From positions 51,987,237-52,051,236 of the forward strand of contig NC_065923.1 of the NCBI RefSeq assembly GCF_024586455.1: 64,000 nt of DNA, given 5' to 3'. Source of the DNA: Bactrocera neohumeralis. Its lineage: Eukaryota; Arthropoda; Insecta; Diptera; Tephritidae. Position 1 is the stretch's first letter. The number at the start of each line of letters is the position of its first letter. This document shows positions 1 to 12,100 of this stretch, in pieces. Under the pieces are notes generated by a model. It had not been told where the DNA came from. It saw only the letters and a program-made list of their open reading frames with translations, and made no database searches. Made by a program: the position numbers and the translations under genes.

Positions 1-870
1 GAAAAATGCGCGAAGGAGTGTGTTGAGGTGGTCGTAGGATATACGAAATATGAGTGTCGAGTTTGGTTAGTGTACACGCGTAGAGGGAAATACAGTGGCC
101 GCAAAGGAGGCGGGATAAATACAAGCAAACATATGTACATACATAGGAAGTCTCCACTAGTACACGTGCTAACGGAAATTTACAGCTGTGTTTCTGGCTT
201 GAAATGTAGGTTAGTGGGTGTTTACAGTTGTAGTCATCACCAGCACCATCAACATCTTCCAGAACCGGAGAGTACGTTTGACATAAGCGTAAGTGACCCT
301 ATGTACATTAAATATTTGGTTGGTGGTTAAGCTTTTAAGTGTGTGTGTGTGGTTTAAGATGCCATCACTAACAGCTGAGAAGTTTGAGGGTGGTTAAATA
401 CTTCCTGTTTCTATTAATGGAAAGCGCTATGAGGACAACGCGACGATAATGCTAGGAAATTTGAAGCACTTCGAAACATACATACATATAAGGATATTTA
501 CATATTTGTGGTGAGGTAAACGTAAATGGAACTTTTGAATATTTTCAGATATTCAATAAGATTATTCAAAAAATAAAAGGATACCAAATACACCAATTAG
601 CTTTCGAGCTTTCAATAGAGCCAGAAAGTGTAGCTGGTAAAGTTTAAACCTTTCGATCTCAGTCGGAAACAGCAAGCGTGATAGCTTTTTTCAATGTAAG
701 CTAGTTTTTCAAAGTTACGGTCATGATTCCAATCTAAAATCAATCAAAGTAGCAGCAAATCAGGAGCTTAACACGTCGTTAGTTCTGCTTTCTCCACACT
801 GAATAAGAAAGCAAAGCAAATCTGGTAGTGAACGAGGGCAAGATAAAATATCTCCTGTCATCAAATAATT
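1..870. other. Non-coding stretch, nothing recognised
   Basis: No recognisable gene was found here. An open frame of 100 codons (28-330, plus strand) has no domain I recognise and an unremarkable Cys/His/Tyr mix. It could be part of a gene whose body lies left of the window, but nothing supports that. A short GT run lies near 341-351. Confidence 0.4.
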
Positions 871-879
871 TAGCGATTT

Positions 880-1370
880 GGCTTCGAAGTCGCAGATAAT
901 TTCGTCCATCTTCGAACCAGCATTAAAACCAACCATAACATCAGCCTCGAAATCCAACGCAGAATAACTCTTGTCAAGGCCAAATTCTACAAGTCATCAT
1001 CCCCGTCCTATATGGCGTAGAGGCATGGTCTATCACAACATCTGATGAGTCGCCGTTACGAGTTTTCGAGAGAAATGTTCTGCGGACGATTTATGGTAAT
1101 TTGCGCATTGGCAACGGCGAATACCGCAGTCAATAGAACGATGAAATGTACGAGATACACGCCGACATAGACATAGTTCAGCGAATTAAGTGACGGCGGC
1201 TACACTGGCTACGTCATGTCGTCCGGATGGATGAAAACAATCCAGCTTTGAGAGTATTCGACGCAGTACCCGCCGGGCAAAGCAGACGGTTATAACCGCA
1301 TAAGCGGTGTCTACGCCAATAACGATGAAGAAGACGTCGAGGTAAGCTACAATTTGAAATGTTGGAACTA
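880..1370 (+). mobile_element. Non-LTR retrotransposon fragment (RTE-like RT C-terminus)
   Basis: Reading across frames on the plus strand recovers the C-terminal, post-polymerase part of an insect endonuclease/reverse transcriptase. In order it shows a 'FVHLRTSI' block, 'LEIQRRITL', 'PVLYGVEAW', 'LRVFERNVLRTIYG', 'DIVQRIK' and 'LHWLRHVVRMDENNPALRVF'. This order is the usual tail of RTE-like elements. Frameshifts and stops break it, and the polymerase core and endonuclease are absent, so it is a 5'-truncated dead copy. A second copy of the same region lies near 20940-21300. The match is by motif memory, and assignment to RTE rather than a related clade is an inference. Confidence 0.7.
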
Positions 1371-1624
1371 GATTATTGTGACTTTTTCCAGAATCCAGTG
1401 AGCGAACTCAATATTGAGTTACACGGTAGACGAGTTGTGGAGAAATCCATTACAATATTATTTAAATGGATAATTTTTTAAAATATTGCCTTATCAATAA
1501 AAATGAAAAACATTTATTAATATGGAGAAATTATTTTTAAACAGGTGGCAATCTTCATAAAGTATAGTTTTAAATACAAGCCGCTGTAAATTTCCGTACT
1601 TTATATTACTTGAAAAAATTTAAT

Positions 1625-2620
1625 AATAATTTTTATACTCTCGCAACAAAGTTGCTAAGGAGAGTATTATAGTTTTGTTCACATAACGGTTGTTTGTAAG
1701 TCCTAAAACTAAAAGAGTCAGATATAGGGTTATATATACCAAAGTGATCAGGGTGACGAGTAGAGTTGAAATCCGGATGTCTGTCTGTCCGTCCGTCCGT
1801 GGTCCGTGCAAGCTGTAACTTCAGTAAAACACGTATTTCTTGGCTTCATAAGAAGGTTAAGTTCGAAGATGGGCAAAATTGGCCTACTGCCACGCCCACA
1901 AAATGGCGAAAACCGAAAACCTTAAAGTGTCATAACTAAGCCATAAATAAAGATATTAAAGTGAAATTTGGCACAAAGGATCGCATTAGGAGGGCATATG
2001 TGGACGTAATTTTTTTGGAAAAGTGGGCGTGGCCCCGCCCCCTACTAAGTTTTTTGTACATATCTCGGAAACTACTATAGCTATGTCAACCAAACTCTAT
2101 AGAGTCATTTCCTTCAGGCATTTCCATATACAGTTCAAAAATGGAAGAAATCGGATAATAGCCACGCCCACCTCCCATACAAAGGTTATGTTGAAAATCA
2201 CTAAAAGTGCGTTAACCGACTAACAAAAAACGTCAGAAACAATAAATTTTACGGAAGAAATGGCAGAAGGAAGCTGCACTGAGGCTTTTTTTAAAAATTG
2301 AAAATGGGCGTGACGTTGCCCACTTATGGACCAAAAACCCTATCTCAGGAACTACTAGACCGATTTCAATGAAATTCGGTATATAATATTTTCTTAACAC
2401 CTTGATGACATGTACGAAATATGGGTGAAATCGGTTCACAACCACGTATTCTTCCAACATAACGCTATTTTGAATTCCATATGATGCCTTCTCTGTACAT
2501 ATAATATAGTATACATTAGGAACCAATGATGATAGCGGAATAAAACTTTACACAAATACGGTATTTGAAAAATATGTAAATGACGGATAATGAAATCTCG
2601 GTTGTCAACATTGGCACTTG
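1625..2620 (+). repeat. Long dispersed repeat with TCTGTCTGTCCGTCCGTCC core
   Basis: This roughly 1 kb block starts near a 'ctctcgcaacaaagttgc' motif and runs through a CTGT/CCGT simple tract (1778-1800). It then carries several 'CCACGCCCAC' and 'GGGCGTGG' boxes in both orientations (near 1888, 2026, 2163 and 2305). Phrases such as 'ctactatagc' and 'ggaactactaga' recur. It resembles a very common dispersed repeat that I associate with tephritid genomes, but I cannot name the family. No intact coding region is present. Short open frames here (for example 2023-2223 plus and 2233-2526 minus) are best read as part of the repeat. Confidence 0.55.
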
Positions 2621-3180
2621 TTTTAACTTAGTATATTTTTTCAATCTCTTAACATTGACACGAATTTCATAACATTTTATTTATTTTACAAATTTTCTTG
2701 CACTTTTTTGGCTAGTTTTATGTTCTTTTAATCTTTCAGCCATACATATTTTTGAATTACATATAATTTTCAGAATAATATTTTATAATCTGGCAACGTT
2801 GGGTTTAATTTTTTCAATCTGTTTAGTTTGAAGTTTTTCTCAACGTTTTAAATTTTTTTAACTAAAATTTCAATTAGGTGGAAGTTTTCTAACTTTATTT
2901 TGTTTTAAACCAATCGGGGCAAATATCGGATAGCTGGCGAAAGAAAAAACTGGGATAGAGATCTGCAGATCCGGCGATATACGACTGATATAATAGATGA
3001 AATCTAAGTTGATTATTTCTCAACAAATAATGACGAATCGCTAAACTCCTTCAGAATTTCACTCGAGACTTTATACCAATTTTTAGAAACCCGCTGTCAT
3101 GAATTTATATAGGACACAGTTTATTTAATTTTATAAAAAGTCACACTTTGGAAAAAATAAAACAATAACAATAACAATTA
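2620..3180. other. AT-rich intergenic stretch
   Basis: The sequence is AT-rich with many short T and A runs. I see no coding region, RNA gene or clear repeat structure. Confidence 0.4.
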
Positions 3181-4170
3181 AGAACGAGAAGACACTTAAG
3201 GCAGCGGCAACGAAATGCGCAGTGACAGCAATACAATTATCGTCAATGCAATAATTACAACAACAACCATAACAAAAAAATTAAAATAGCAACAACACAC
3301 AAACAAAACAAAACACTAGCAACAACAATACCAATGGCACAAGCAAATAAAGAAAAAGTATGCAATCAGCGGCGGCAGCGGCAGCGACGCCAACGCCGAC
3401 CGCGGAGAAGCACAGAAATGCTTTTATAAGCGCATTCAGTAGTTTCCATTTTCGTTTTCGTTTTCATTTTCATTTGCTGCGAAACACAATAAAAACGCAC
3501 TCAAATGAACATCAATGCAAGCAACAACAAAGCGCACAGCATACACACACACACGCACATAGACAGGCGCGTGCAAAGTGTATATGCAAGTAAGCATCAT
3601 AATTGCAACAGCAGCAGCAACAACAACAACACCGGCAACAGCAATGAAGACGCGCGCATACTCGTTCGTCAGCTCGCGCTCATTCAGGGCAGCGCATTGC
3701 GGACGGCGCGGTGGGGTGCCGCGATTGGAGCTTGTCGTTCGTAGTTGCTGTTGTAGTAGTCGTCGCCATAGCTGTTCGTCGTCGTCGTCGTCGTCGTTGT
3801 TGCTGTCATTGCTGCTTATGCACATTATACTTATACGAAAACCTTGACACACTTTGCGCGCTACAACAAGCCCAGGGACGGTTCCGACCGCAATTCATGT
3901 GAGGTTAGTTGCTTGCTTACTCGTCGTCGTCGTCGTCGTCGTGGCTTGTTGTAGTCGCTCGCTTGTTGGCTGCTCGTCGTAGCGTGTGCATTGCAACGCT
4001 CGTTTGTCGCTTTGTGTTTCAATGTTTGCGTTTGAGCACCCGCCCTCATGCACCTCGCGCCGCCCCGTGGGACGATAAGTTTGTCCCCCACCTTGGGGCG
4101 TTGAAGCGCGCAGCCAAAGCGAGTGAGGTAGGCTGTGGCTATGCCAGCCAGTCAGCTAAATAGCCATCCT
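3180..4170. promoter_or_regulatory. GC-richer island with triplet repeats; possible promoter/5' region
   Basis: Composition changes sharply from AT-rich flanks to a block rich in CAA/CAG/GCA and GTC/CGT triplets. Two CGT/GTC runs stand out near 3776-3800 and 3929-3951. Several overlapping open frames on both strands are produced by these triplets and do not resemble known proteins. In flies, blocks like this are often untranslated first exons or promoter regions of long genes. That interpretation is an inference; I could not fix a start site. Confidence 0.3.
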
Positions 4171-5035
4171 ATCGCATGATCACATCGACGAATGCGTTTT
4201 TTATGGATGAGCAATAAAAGTTGCATTCTTTGGCATTTTCAAATGGTGTGATAAAAAAGGAAATTATGAAAACAGTAGAGATTTTGCGCTTAAGCGTAAA
4301 GCTCATTATGGTTTATGACACATTTATGTAAAGCAATGCTGGACTTCAGGCAGTTCTAGGCGGGTTTTTACACAATAATTTTCTGTTTAGGATAATTAAC
4401 CAGGTACAGGTACAGGTACAGGTTGTTTGGGCATGTGCTATGAGCTCTTAAGGGATAAATTTCTTTTTGTACTGATCCTAGAAGAAAACAGTATTTGGAA
4501 GCTCTGCAAGAAACAGCAGGTAGAACAGTCAGATCGCAAAGTAAAATTAGATTCGAACTATTGAACAACCTGACTGGATCACACCGTCAGCATAAGTTTC
4601 AAGCTCTGTAACGCCTGATCAACAGATACGATTGAAAATTGCCAGATAGAGGTCACAGATACCTCTAGGGGATGACACAGGATCATTGGAAATAAAATAA
4701 ACATACCCATTCAGACTCAAATTTTTGATGTCTTTAGGAAGAAGATATATTGTTTCAAAGTAACAATTTTGGGAGGTATGAGACTTAAAATACCTCATTT
4801 TAATGCTTGTCTCAATCAAAAATTACTGCAAAACTAATACATCCACGACCGATTCAAAATTACCCCGTAAGGGTGATACTAATAAACGGGGATCTTTCTC
4901 TAATTAACATCTGAAGGCAACTCCGTTGTAGAAGCGACTGCCAAATATCGATACATTTAGTATAATTGGGTAGACTAATCCCAAGATCTTTACAGTTTGA
5001 TTTAATTTCAAATGTGGAGATCGATCCTTCAAATG
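4170..5035. other. Intergenic stretch
   Basis: No gene was recognised. A short tandem run of the hexamer 'caggta' lies at about 4401-4423. A perfect TATCGATA octamer lies near 4946-4953; it is the core of the fly DRE promoter element, but there is no nearby coding start to attach it to. Confidence 0.35.
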
Positions 5036-5039
5036 AACA

Positions 5040-6067
5040 TACACAGCTAAAGGTTTTTAATCAGTCACGTCCTGTCATATCAACAATTGAACGTCTAGTA
5101 GAAAATTTTTAATCAACAGAAACAGTACAAAATGTTCCCGTGCCAGTGAGACAAAGAAGTGCCCGTAGTGTCGAGAATATTGCTGGCGCTAGCGCATCAA
5201 TTGAGGAAGACCCAAATCAGTCCCTCACACGTCGTTCTCAAGCGTTGGGCATCTCTATGACGTCGTTATGGCGAACTTTGCGAAAATTTCTTGGTCTACA
5301 TATTTTCAAGATGAAATTGATGCAAGAACTGAAGCCGCTTGACCACCAGAATTGTCGTATGTTCGTCAATTGGGCTGAGCAACAACTAGAAAATGATCCG
5401 GATTTTTATCGAAAAATCGTCTTCAGCGATGAGGCTCATTTCTGGCTGAATGGCTTCGTCAGTAAGCAAAATATGCATTATTGATCAGGCAGCAATCCAG
5501 CAGGATTGGTGCAGTTTATGGACCGGCGGCGTCATTATTTCGGAATTCTTCCGTGATGAAGAAGACCGACATCACTGTAAATGGGAATCGCTACCGCTCA
5601 ATGATAACCGATTATTTTTAGCACGAATGGGGTGATAAGGACTTGGACAATATGTGGTTTCATCCAACAGGATGGCGCCACGAGCCATACAGCGAATGTC
5701 ACAATCGATTTATTGAAAACCAAGTTTGATGTACGTGTTATCTCACGAAATATCGTAGTCAATTGGCCGCCTCGGTAGTGCGATTTGACGCCGTCAGACT
5801 ATCTCCTGTAGGTCGACGTCAAGTCTATGGTCTATGCCAACAAGCCAGCGACGATTGATGAACTTTGTATGAATATCGAACTTGAAATTGCAGCAGTATC
5901 GACCGTCGAAAATTGGTTTCAGCGTCTGAACTTCTGCAAGCGGGTCCGTGGTGGCCATGCAAAAGAAAACGAGTCCAAAGATAATGACATCGAATGTAAT
6001 TTCAGTGGTATAAATTACTTCATTGATATACGAAACTTTTGTAGCGCTCCCGTTATATCATAATATA
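5040..6067 (+). mobile_element. DUF4817-type Tc1/mariner-like DNA transposon, decayed copy
   Basis: The plus strand encodes a broken transposase of the insect DUF4817/DDE group. An N-terminal helix-turn-helix part contains 'SVENIAGASASIEEDPNQS' and 'LTRRSQALGISMTSLWRTL', followed by 'ELKPLDHQN' and 'FYRKIVFSDEAHFWLNGF'. All three putative catalytic aspartates can be placed: GAT at 5428-5430, GAT at 5671-5673 in 'QQDGATSHTANVTIDLLKTK', and GAC at 5797-5799 in 'LTPSDY'. The tail reads 'VKSMVYANKPATIDEL' and ends near 'RGGHAKEN'. Stops (after residue 114 of the first frame), a deletion near 5487 and frameshifts make it non-functional. A sister copy is at 27570-28590. Confidence 0.8.
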
Positions 6068-7070
6068 AAAAAAACTCCGTTATAATCAAAAAATTTCGAG
6101 ACAATGTTGAGCAACGATTGTTGAGTTCTCAGGCAACTCAGGCATAAAATTCTAAATTAGTTTGAGAATATAATCAGGGGTGGAATCTGATAGTTGTCGG
6201 AATCAGAATTGAAACCGATAAAAAAAAGCAGTAGGTGTCATGAATTCAGATATTATTGATTTGATATTCGAAACAGAATTTGTATCGGTTTTGGGTGTCA
6301 CGGAAACCAATTTTATCGGTTTTGCTGTCAGAAACAAATCAAGAAGATAGTTGCACACAGATTTGAAATGTAAGTTAAGAAATCAAGTTATTTTATTATT
6401 TCGAATTAATTTATCTTTATTTCTATAGAAGAAAACATAAGTATAAAACACGAAATGTCTCATTTATTGAGTTTTTTGAAAAAAAAATGCGAATATTTAA
6501 GGGCGGAGCCTGCTTTAGAGGCTTAAAACAATCGATTTTTTGAGGTTTTTTTTGGGAGGGAAGAAATAATTGGTTTAGGCGAAATTTCTAGGGTTTATAG
6601 TTATATATTTAAACTTTATTCACAAATTTTTTGGATACGAAATCTTTGATATTCTGCCTTTGAAAAGCAATTGCCAGATGCTTCTAGCATGTGCATATGC
6701 CAGACGGCGGGCAGGATGCAGGTCGCAATTTCTATCGGAAACAAAAAATTCAAAGAGATTCATTTTTTTTAATAACTTATGTTCAAGTTATACTAGAAAA
6801 ATTAAAAAAAAAGTGAAAAATTCTAAAAATCTTTAAAATTTGAAAAAAAAGTGGTTTTTGACTAAAAAAATTTTACTTTAAACATATGTTCATACTTAAC
6901 TTTTCTTAGTTTTTTTAGTTTAAATAGAATATAATTTAATGCCAAAGATAATAAACTTTGCCCCAATTCCATACGACGTTTAGTTTTTTTCTATGCTGCC
7001 CGCCAATAAGAAAAATCGTACAACTTCTTCTTTCTGCTCAAGCGCTCATAACCTTGGGGAAATATTCTTA
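6068..7070. other. AT-rich sequence with partial inverted-repeat motifs
   Basis: No coding region was recognised. The block at 6176-6350 carries 'taggtgtca', 'gggtgtca' and 'aatcagaatt' motifs. Related words reappear in reverse complement at about 7893-7948, which hints at the two ends of a decayed inverted-repeat element. Confidence 0.3.
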
Positions 7071-7606
7071 TACCATGTTCAGACCGACACTTAATCACAC
7101 GATTTCGGCTGTTGATTATCCCACTAATCATAAAAATTTATCAAGATTTCGTCATACAAAAATGACAGTTCCAAATCACTTCATTGAAATGATTTGAAAC
7201 TGATCCACGCTAAATCTCTCTGTGCGACTCTGATTTTGCGCAATCTACTTGTCAGCACTGGAAATCTGTTACATTATCACAGCTGATTTAGACACTACAA
7301 AGGGAAAAAAATGTAAACAAACACATTTTTTTTAAAGCAATGAATCTAATTTCATCTGAAAATCGACTTAACAAATGAAAAAATGCATCCATTATTTGTA
7401 TTATATGGAAAATATTAAGAAAAGACGTCTTTTTATTTCAAAATACTATATGACAATCTTTTCTTTTGATAAATATTAAGCGATGTGAATTCTTGAATGA
7501 CAATTACAGCTGATTTTTGATCTTTCTAAAGGCAGTGAGAACACTGTTGGGTTATGAAATGCTCAAATATAATCTAATCTTTTAAATTTTCGGTCTGAAC
7601 ATGGTA
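7071..7606. mobile_element. MITE-like element with perfect 17-bp TIRs and TTA duplication
   Basis: The left end TACCATGTTCAGACCGA (7071-7087) is the exact reverse complement of the right end (7590-7606). The element is 536 bp long and flanked on both sides by TTA (7068-7070 and 7607-7609). A three-base TTA duplication suits the PIF/Harbinger superfamily, though this assignment is an inference from the duplication alone. It has no coding capacity, as expected for a non-autonomous element. The left subterminal part (about 7126-7235) and right subterminal part recur inverted in the neighbouring copy at 7949-8272. Confidence 0.8.
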
Positions 7607-7948
7607 TTAGACTATTTTTAAAGAGATTTAAGCAAAAAAAAAATTTTTTGAAGCTTCTAAAGCAGACTCCCTCTTAAAGAAGATTTACAAAACGTAATAA
7701 ACGTAATTTAACACCAAAATGCGTCTTTATTCATTCGATAAATGTTATCTCTTAAAATCTCTCTTTAATTCGGAACTCGTTAAACACTTCAATAGGATTG
7801 CTTCCAAATGTATTATTTTGCAAGTTTTGCCACATTAGTAAACAGCTGATTCGAATATTGGTTTTGCGTATGTTCGAAAAGACGAAAATCCAATCAGATT
7901 CTGTGGCACCATTGAAAATCAGAATTGGTTTGCAATTCTGACACCTAA

Positions 7949-8272
7949 TATCATGTTCAGACCGAAAATTTAAAAGATTAGATTACATTTAAGCATTTCA
8001 TAACCCAACAGTCTTGAAAAGATTAACATTCCATTCAAGAAACATCCTCAATATTTATATTGTCATATAGTATTTTAAATTTTCTTTTTAATATATTTTT
8101 GAGTATTTTCAGCAGAAATTAGATCATTGTCTATATTACATTTTTTCCTTTTTGTGGGATATATAAAACAAAATAGAGTAAAAAAGTCGCACAGAGAGAT
8201 TTACAAATTCCGATGAAGTGAATTGAACTGTCATTTTTGTATGGCGAAATCTTGATAAATTTGATATAGATA
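7949..8272. mobile_element. Truncated inverted relative of the 7071-7606 MITE
   Basis: It begins 'tatcatgttcagaccga', one base different from the TIR of the element to its left. The next 45 or so bases match the reverse complement of 7541-7590. Its distal part (about 8187-8263) matches the reverse complement of 7126-7220, including the 'cgcacagagagat' word. The other terminal repeat is missing, so this copy is truncated or rearranged. Confidence 0.65.
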
Positions 8273-10825
8273 CAAGGGTTCTGTCTTGGATTCCACAACA
8301 CCCCTGAATATTTATACTTTAAATTTTCGATTTTGAGTATTGCATCATTGTCTATATTATGGATATATAAAACAAATAGAAAAATGAGGTTACTTCGAAT
8401 GCATGATATACAAGGGTTAAACTTGGCTGCGGCAGTTGTTTGTTAATAACTTGTTCTAACGGGGTTCAAAAATGCTAGGTTTGCATGAATTCATAAATCT
8501 ATATGTAACTGAAATCTATTATGGACTCAAATCCAACCCAGCGATGATTTGAGTTCAATACAAGACGTTATTGTAGCGTCAGAAATGTACCTAGATTTGG
8601 TCAAGGAATATTGTTGCTTACATATAGCACACGTACATATGTATGTATGCTATACAAGATTTGTGTGCAAATATATACACATTTACTGTAGAATCTTTCG
8701 GTCCGTAATCCACGTGTGGTTTTGTGGCCCAAAGTGTTTAACAATTTTAACACTCTTTAAATAAACTGTTTTCCATAGGCATGCTTTTAGTCTAGCCTTG
8801 CCTAAGGCCTAGGCGATTTCGCAATGTATGTATATCATGTAAAGCTATAAAACCTACAAAAACAAAAATAAAACACAAATGGCATTCACTCAACGCTAGC
8901 GCTTATCAATTAGCATCCCGCGTTAACTAGCAAAACAACAAAAGCTCTGTAAACAATACAAGTTTCGATAATTTTTACGACTAAACTAGTTGTTGTTTTT
9001 AAATATGCATATGTGTATGTGTGTGTATGAATATAAATGTATATATGCCTCCATGACTCGCGGACTACATTTGCCACTATTCCAAGCAAAAGTGTATCAA
9101 TAATCGAGCGCATATTTATAAACCGAAATGCAAAATAAATCTATAAATACATATTTACCCACATACATACATATGTATGTACATACATATATGCAATTAA
9201 TTCAAACTTTGCTTTTGTGGTCACTGATTCAACAAATTAAAAAATCAAACATACATATAAAAAAAATATATTTAAAATTAAAATATGCAACGGTGTTTGC
9301 CACGGAATACCATCTCTGCCCCGTCTGCTTTTGATTTCTCTATTAAAACTTCTTTACTTCTATTTTTAGTTTTATTTTATACAAATTATGTTAAATTTGC
9401 AATTTAGCTTAAACATTTTTTATTTTCTTTGCAAAAGTATCTTTTACTTAGTTTTTGTTTTTTTGTTTTTGTTTTTGTATACATATAATTAATATTTTTT
9501 ATATGTAAAGTTTTAAATGCAAAATACTAGTATATACAACAATTCGAGAAGTAGGTCACGAGGCCACAACAAAAAAGCGAGCTGAGAAAACAGAAAAAAA
9601 AACAACAATTGCAATGCGCTCGAGTTTTTTCGGAAATTACGCGTGCGTCGGCCGCCGTCACTATCTGTATGCATAATATATGGCTTGTGCTTACAAACAC
9701 ACACACGCACACAAACTTATATTTACGCATGTATTGACGAGCTGTCTGTCTATCTGACTGCCTATTAGGCGTACAGACGTTCGATCGGTCGGTGAATTTC
9801 TGAGCGAGCTGCTGACTGATTGGCTGGTGGGCCAAGTTTGCTCGCTTTGTATACATATGTATAAATAGCTATGAAATTAAACCATTTATATATATACATA
9901 TATATGTACATACATACATACATACATACATATATGCAAGTGCTCCGTTTAGTGTTCGAGAATGAATTGTAATTTTTATAGCCCCCTCCCCTACCTCATG
10001 TCGCCCCCGTTATTTGTAATTGAACAGCTGTGCGCCCATTTAGCGCTAGGCCTACACTCCCCAGCACACCTCACCACAAATCGCCACTCTACAATACTCC
10101 GCACCGCACTCACCACTGACGCTACAACTGTGCTCTACCAACGGTGCGCCAGCAGCTAACCAAAAAGCTAATAGCCAACCAACGAGCCATCCGAATAGAC
10201 AGTCTGTCAGTCAGTCTAGGTGAACTATACGACAGCTTTTATTGCAAAATAGCACTTTTGGCACGAGTGCGCAGCTAAGGGTTAAATTTGTATGCGATCT
10301 GCATACAATCTCACATTTATTTGTTGGTATGTATGTATGTGTGCTTTATATTAACCAAAAGCATATTGCGACATATTTTATTGCATGACATTTCATAGTC
10401 GAAAAAAATCCACTTAAATAAAGCAACAACACAAATACTTGAATGAAACAATACGCATAAAAAGTTATAAATAAGCTCGGTGGAAATTTCTCAATCACAA
10501 ATTTAATTGCGCTTCTAGTACGGTGAGATATACATACATATGTACATAAGTATGTTCATAAATAAAAATATGTAATAATGACGAAATTATTTGGGTTTCG
10601 TAGTTAAGTTTTTACGAAATAATTTTTAAGTGCTTACATATTTTCAATGTCATTGCATGAAAATAATTGTAATCAACTTTGGTGTGTATTTTATGTAGGT
10701 ACACGTGTGCGTACATATGTACATATGTATGTTTATGTGGGTAATTGTTCAACTAGATATGAATATATGCACATCTATACTTACATACATAAAAATGAGC
10801 GTATAAAGTAAAATATAATTAAGTA
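8273..10825. other. Intergenic stretch with ACAT/ATGT microsatellites
   Basis: No gene was recognised across about 2.5 kb. Simple repeats include a palindromic ACAT/ATGT cluster near 9159-9192 and a (ACAT)n tract near 9906-9931. A C-rich patch at 9980-10160 opens a 65-codon frame with no family resemblance. Short open frames over the microsatellites (for example 9128-9334) are compositional artefacts. Confidence 0.4.
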
Positions 10826-11510
10826 AAAATCCCCACACAAATGCTTTTTTAATTAAAAAAACATAGTTTCAACATTTTATTTCATTATATAAAAAAAGTA
10901 TTAAAATTTCCCTTAACACACAAAGTGACATATACCTTATTTTAGTAAAAATTTCCCCACACAAATGCTTTTTTATTAGGTATATTTCGCAGTTTTCAAT
11001 AAAAAAACATAGTTTCAACATTTTATTTCATTATATTAAAAAATTCCCCTTGGGTATTAAAATTTCCCTTAACTTATATTTATCTTATACTATGCTAAGT
11101 GACATATACCTTATTTTAGTAAAAATTTCCCCACACAAATGCTTTTGTATTAAATATATTTCGCAGTTTTCAATAAAAAAACATAATTTCAACATTTTAT
11201 TTCATTATATTAAAAAATTCCCCTTGGGTTTTAAAATTTCCCCACACAAATGCTTTTTTATTAGGTATATTTCGCAGTTTTCAATAAAAAAACATAGTTT
11301 CAACATTTTATTTCATTATATTAAAAAATTTCCCTTGAGTATTAAAATTTCCTTAACTTATTTTTATCTTATACTATCCTAAGTGACATATACCTTATTT
11401 TAGTAGAAATTTCCCCACACAAATGCTTTTTATGAAGTAAATTTCGCAGTTTTTAAAAAAAAAATATATTTTCAAAATTATATTAAAAAATTCCCCACTG
11501 TTTAAAGCTT
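10826..11510. repeat. Higher-order tandem repeat, five copies in two unit lengths
   Basis: The phrase 'ccccacacaaatgctttt' recurs at 10831, 10955, 11129, 11240 and 11413. Spacings are 124, 174, 111 and 173 bp. The 173-174 bp unit contains an extra segment ('tatcttatactat...aagtgacatataccttattttag') that the 111-bp unit lacks, so a long+short pair of about 285 bp behaves as the repeating module. The first copy (124 bp) is a deleted long unit and the last copy is degraded. The 110-codon frame at 11050-11382 simply translates this repeat and is not a gene. Confidence 0.85.
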
Positions 11511-12100
11511 CTTGTAAATGTATGGTAATTTACGGAGATAAAGAAGGGTATTTGATTTTAAAAATGTCCCTTCAAATTAAATTTTTTAGTAAGTCAGCAG
11601 CGTAATATTAATTACCCCACGATTGTTATAATTTCCCAATTATGATTTTAAAAATATTCCATAAATTTCTACATTTCAGTTTTGGCGAAAGAATGCGAAA
11701 AATTTAGTATCAGTCGCAAAACCTTAAATCTGATATGTAATTATATCCTTGAAACCTGTCTACCAATGAATTAAAATGTGCAATATGTATGTAGTCCTCA
11801 AAAGTGTGATCCCATATATAGCGTTTTGTGGAAAACAATTCGGACCGGTGCCAGGGAACTGCAATAATTAAGAAGGGAAGCTATTGACGGACACACTTTT
11901 TTTGTCTAGAACCGTTGAAAGCGGCTCGCTGCTCTCGACCCAACGGGAACAGTAAGGACCACTCCAACGACTACACTTGAAAGGTTATTCCAACTACCAG
12001 CACACGACATTGAGGTAGAAAGCTCACAAAAGGTCACAAGAACGTTCCGGGAAACAAAAAAGTACTGAAAAACGCAAGTTGTTAAATATGATACACAATG
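11511..12100. other. Intergenic stretch
   Basis: No gene was recognised. From about 11890 the composition becomes more balanced and may belong to the retrotransposon fragment that follows, but no reading frame there could be matched. Confidence 0.35.

Noticed and set aside
3436..3852. 138-codon minus-strand frame with poly-Asp and 'NENENENE'
   Set aside because: It is built from GTC and TTTTCG repeats and has overlapping frames of similar length on the other strand.
4946..4953. TATCGATA as a DRE promoter element
   Set aside because: The octamer is present, but there is no nearby coding start and it lies just before a transposon remnant, so no promoter call was made.
11050..11382. 110-codon frame with internal protein repeats
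   Set aside because: It is a translation of the 111/174-bp tandem DNA repeat and the repeats break the frame elsewhere.
10826..11510. CRISPR-like array
   Set aside because: The repeats are over 100 bp, directly adjoining and without unique spacers; the DNA is eukaryotic.
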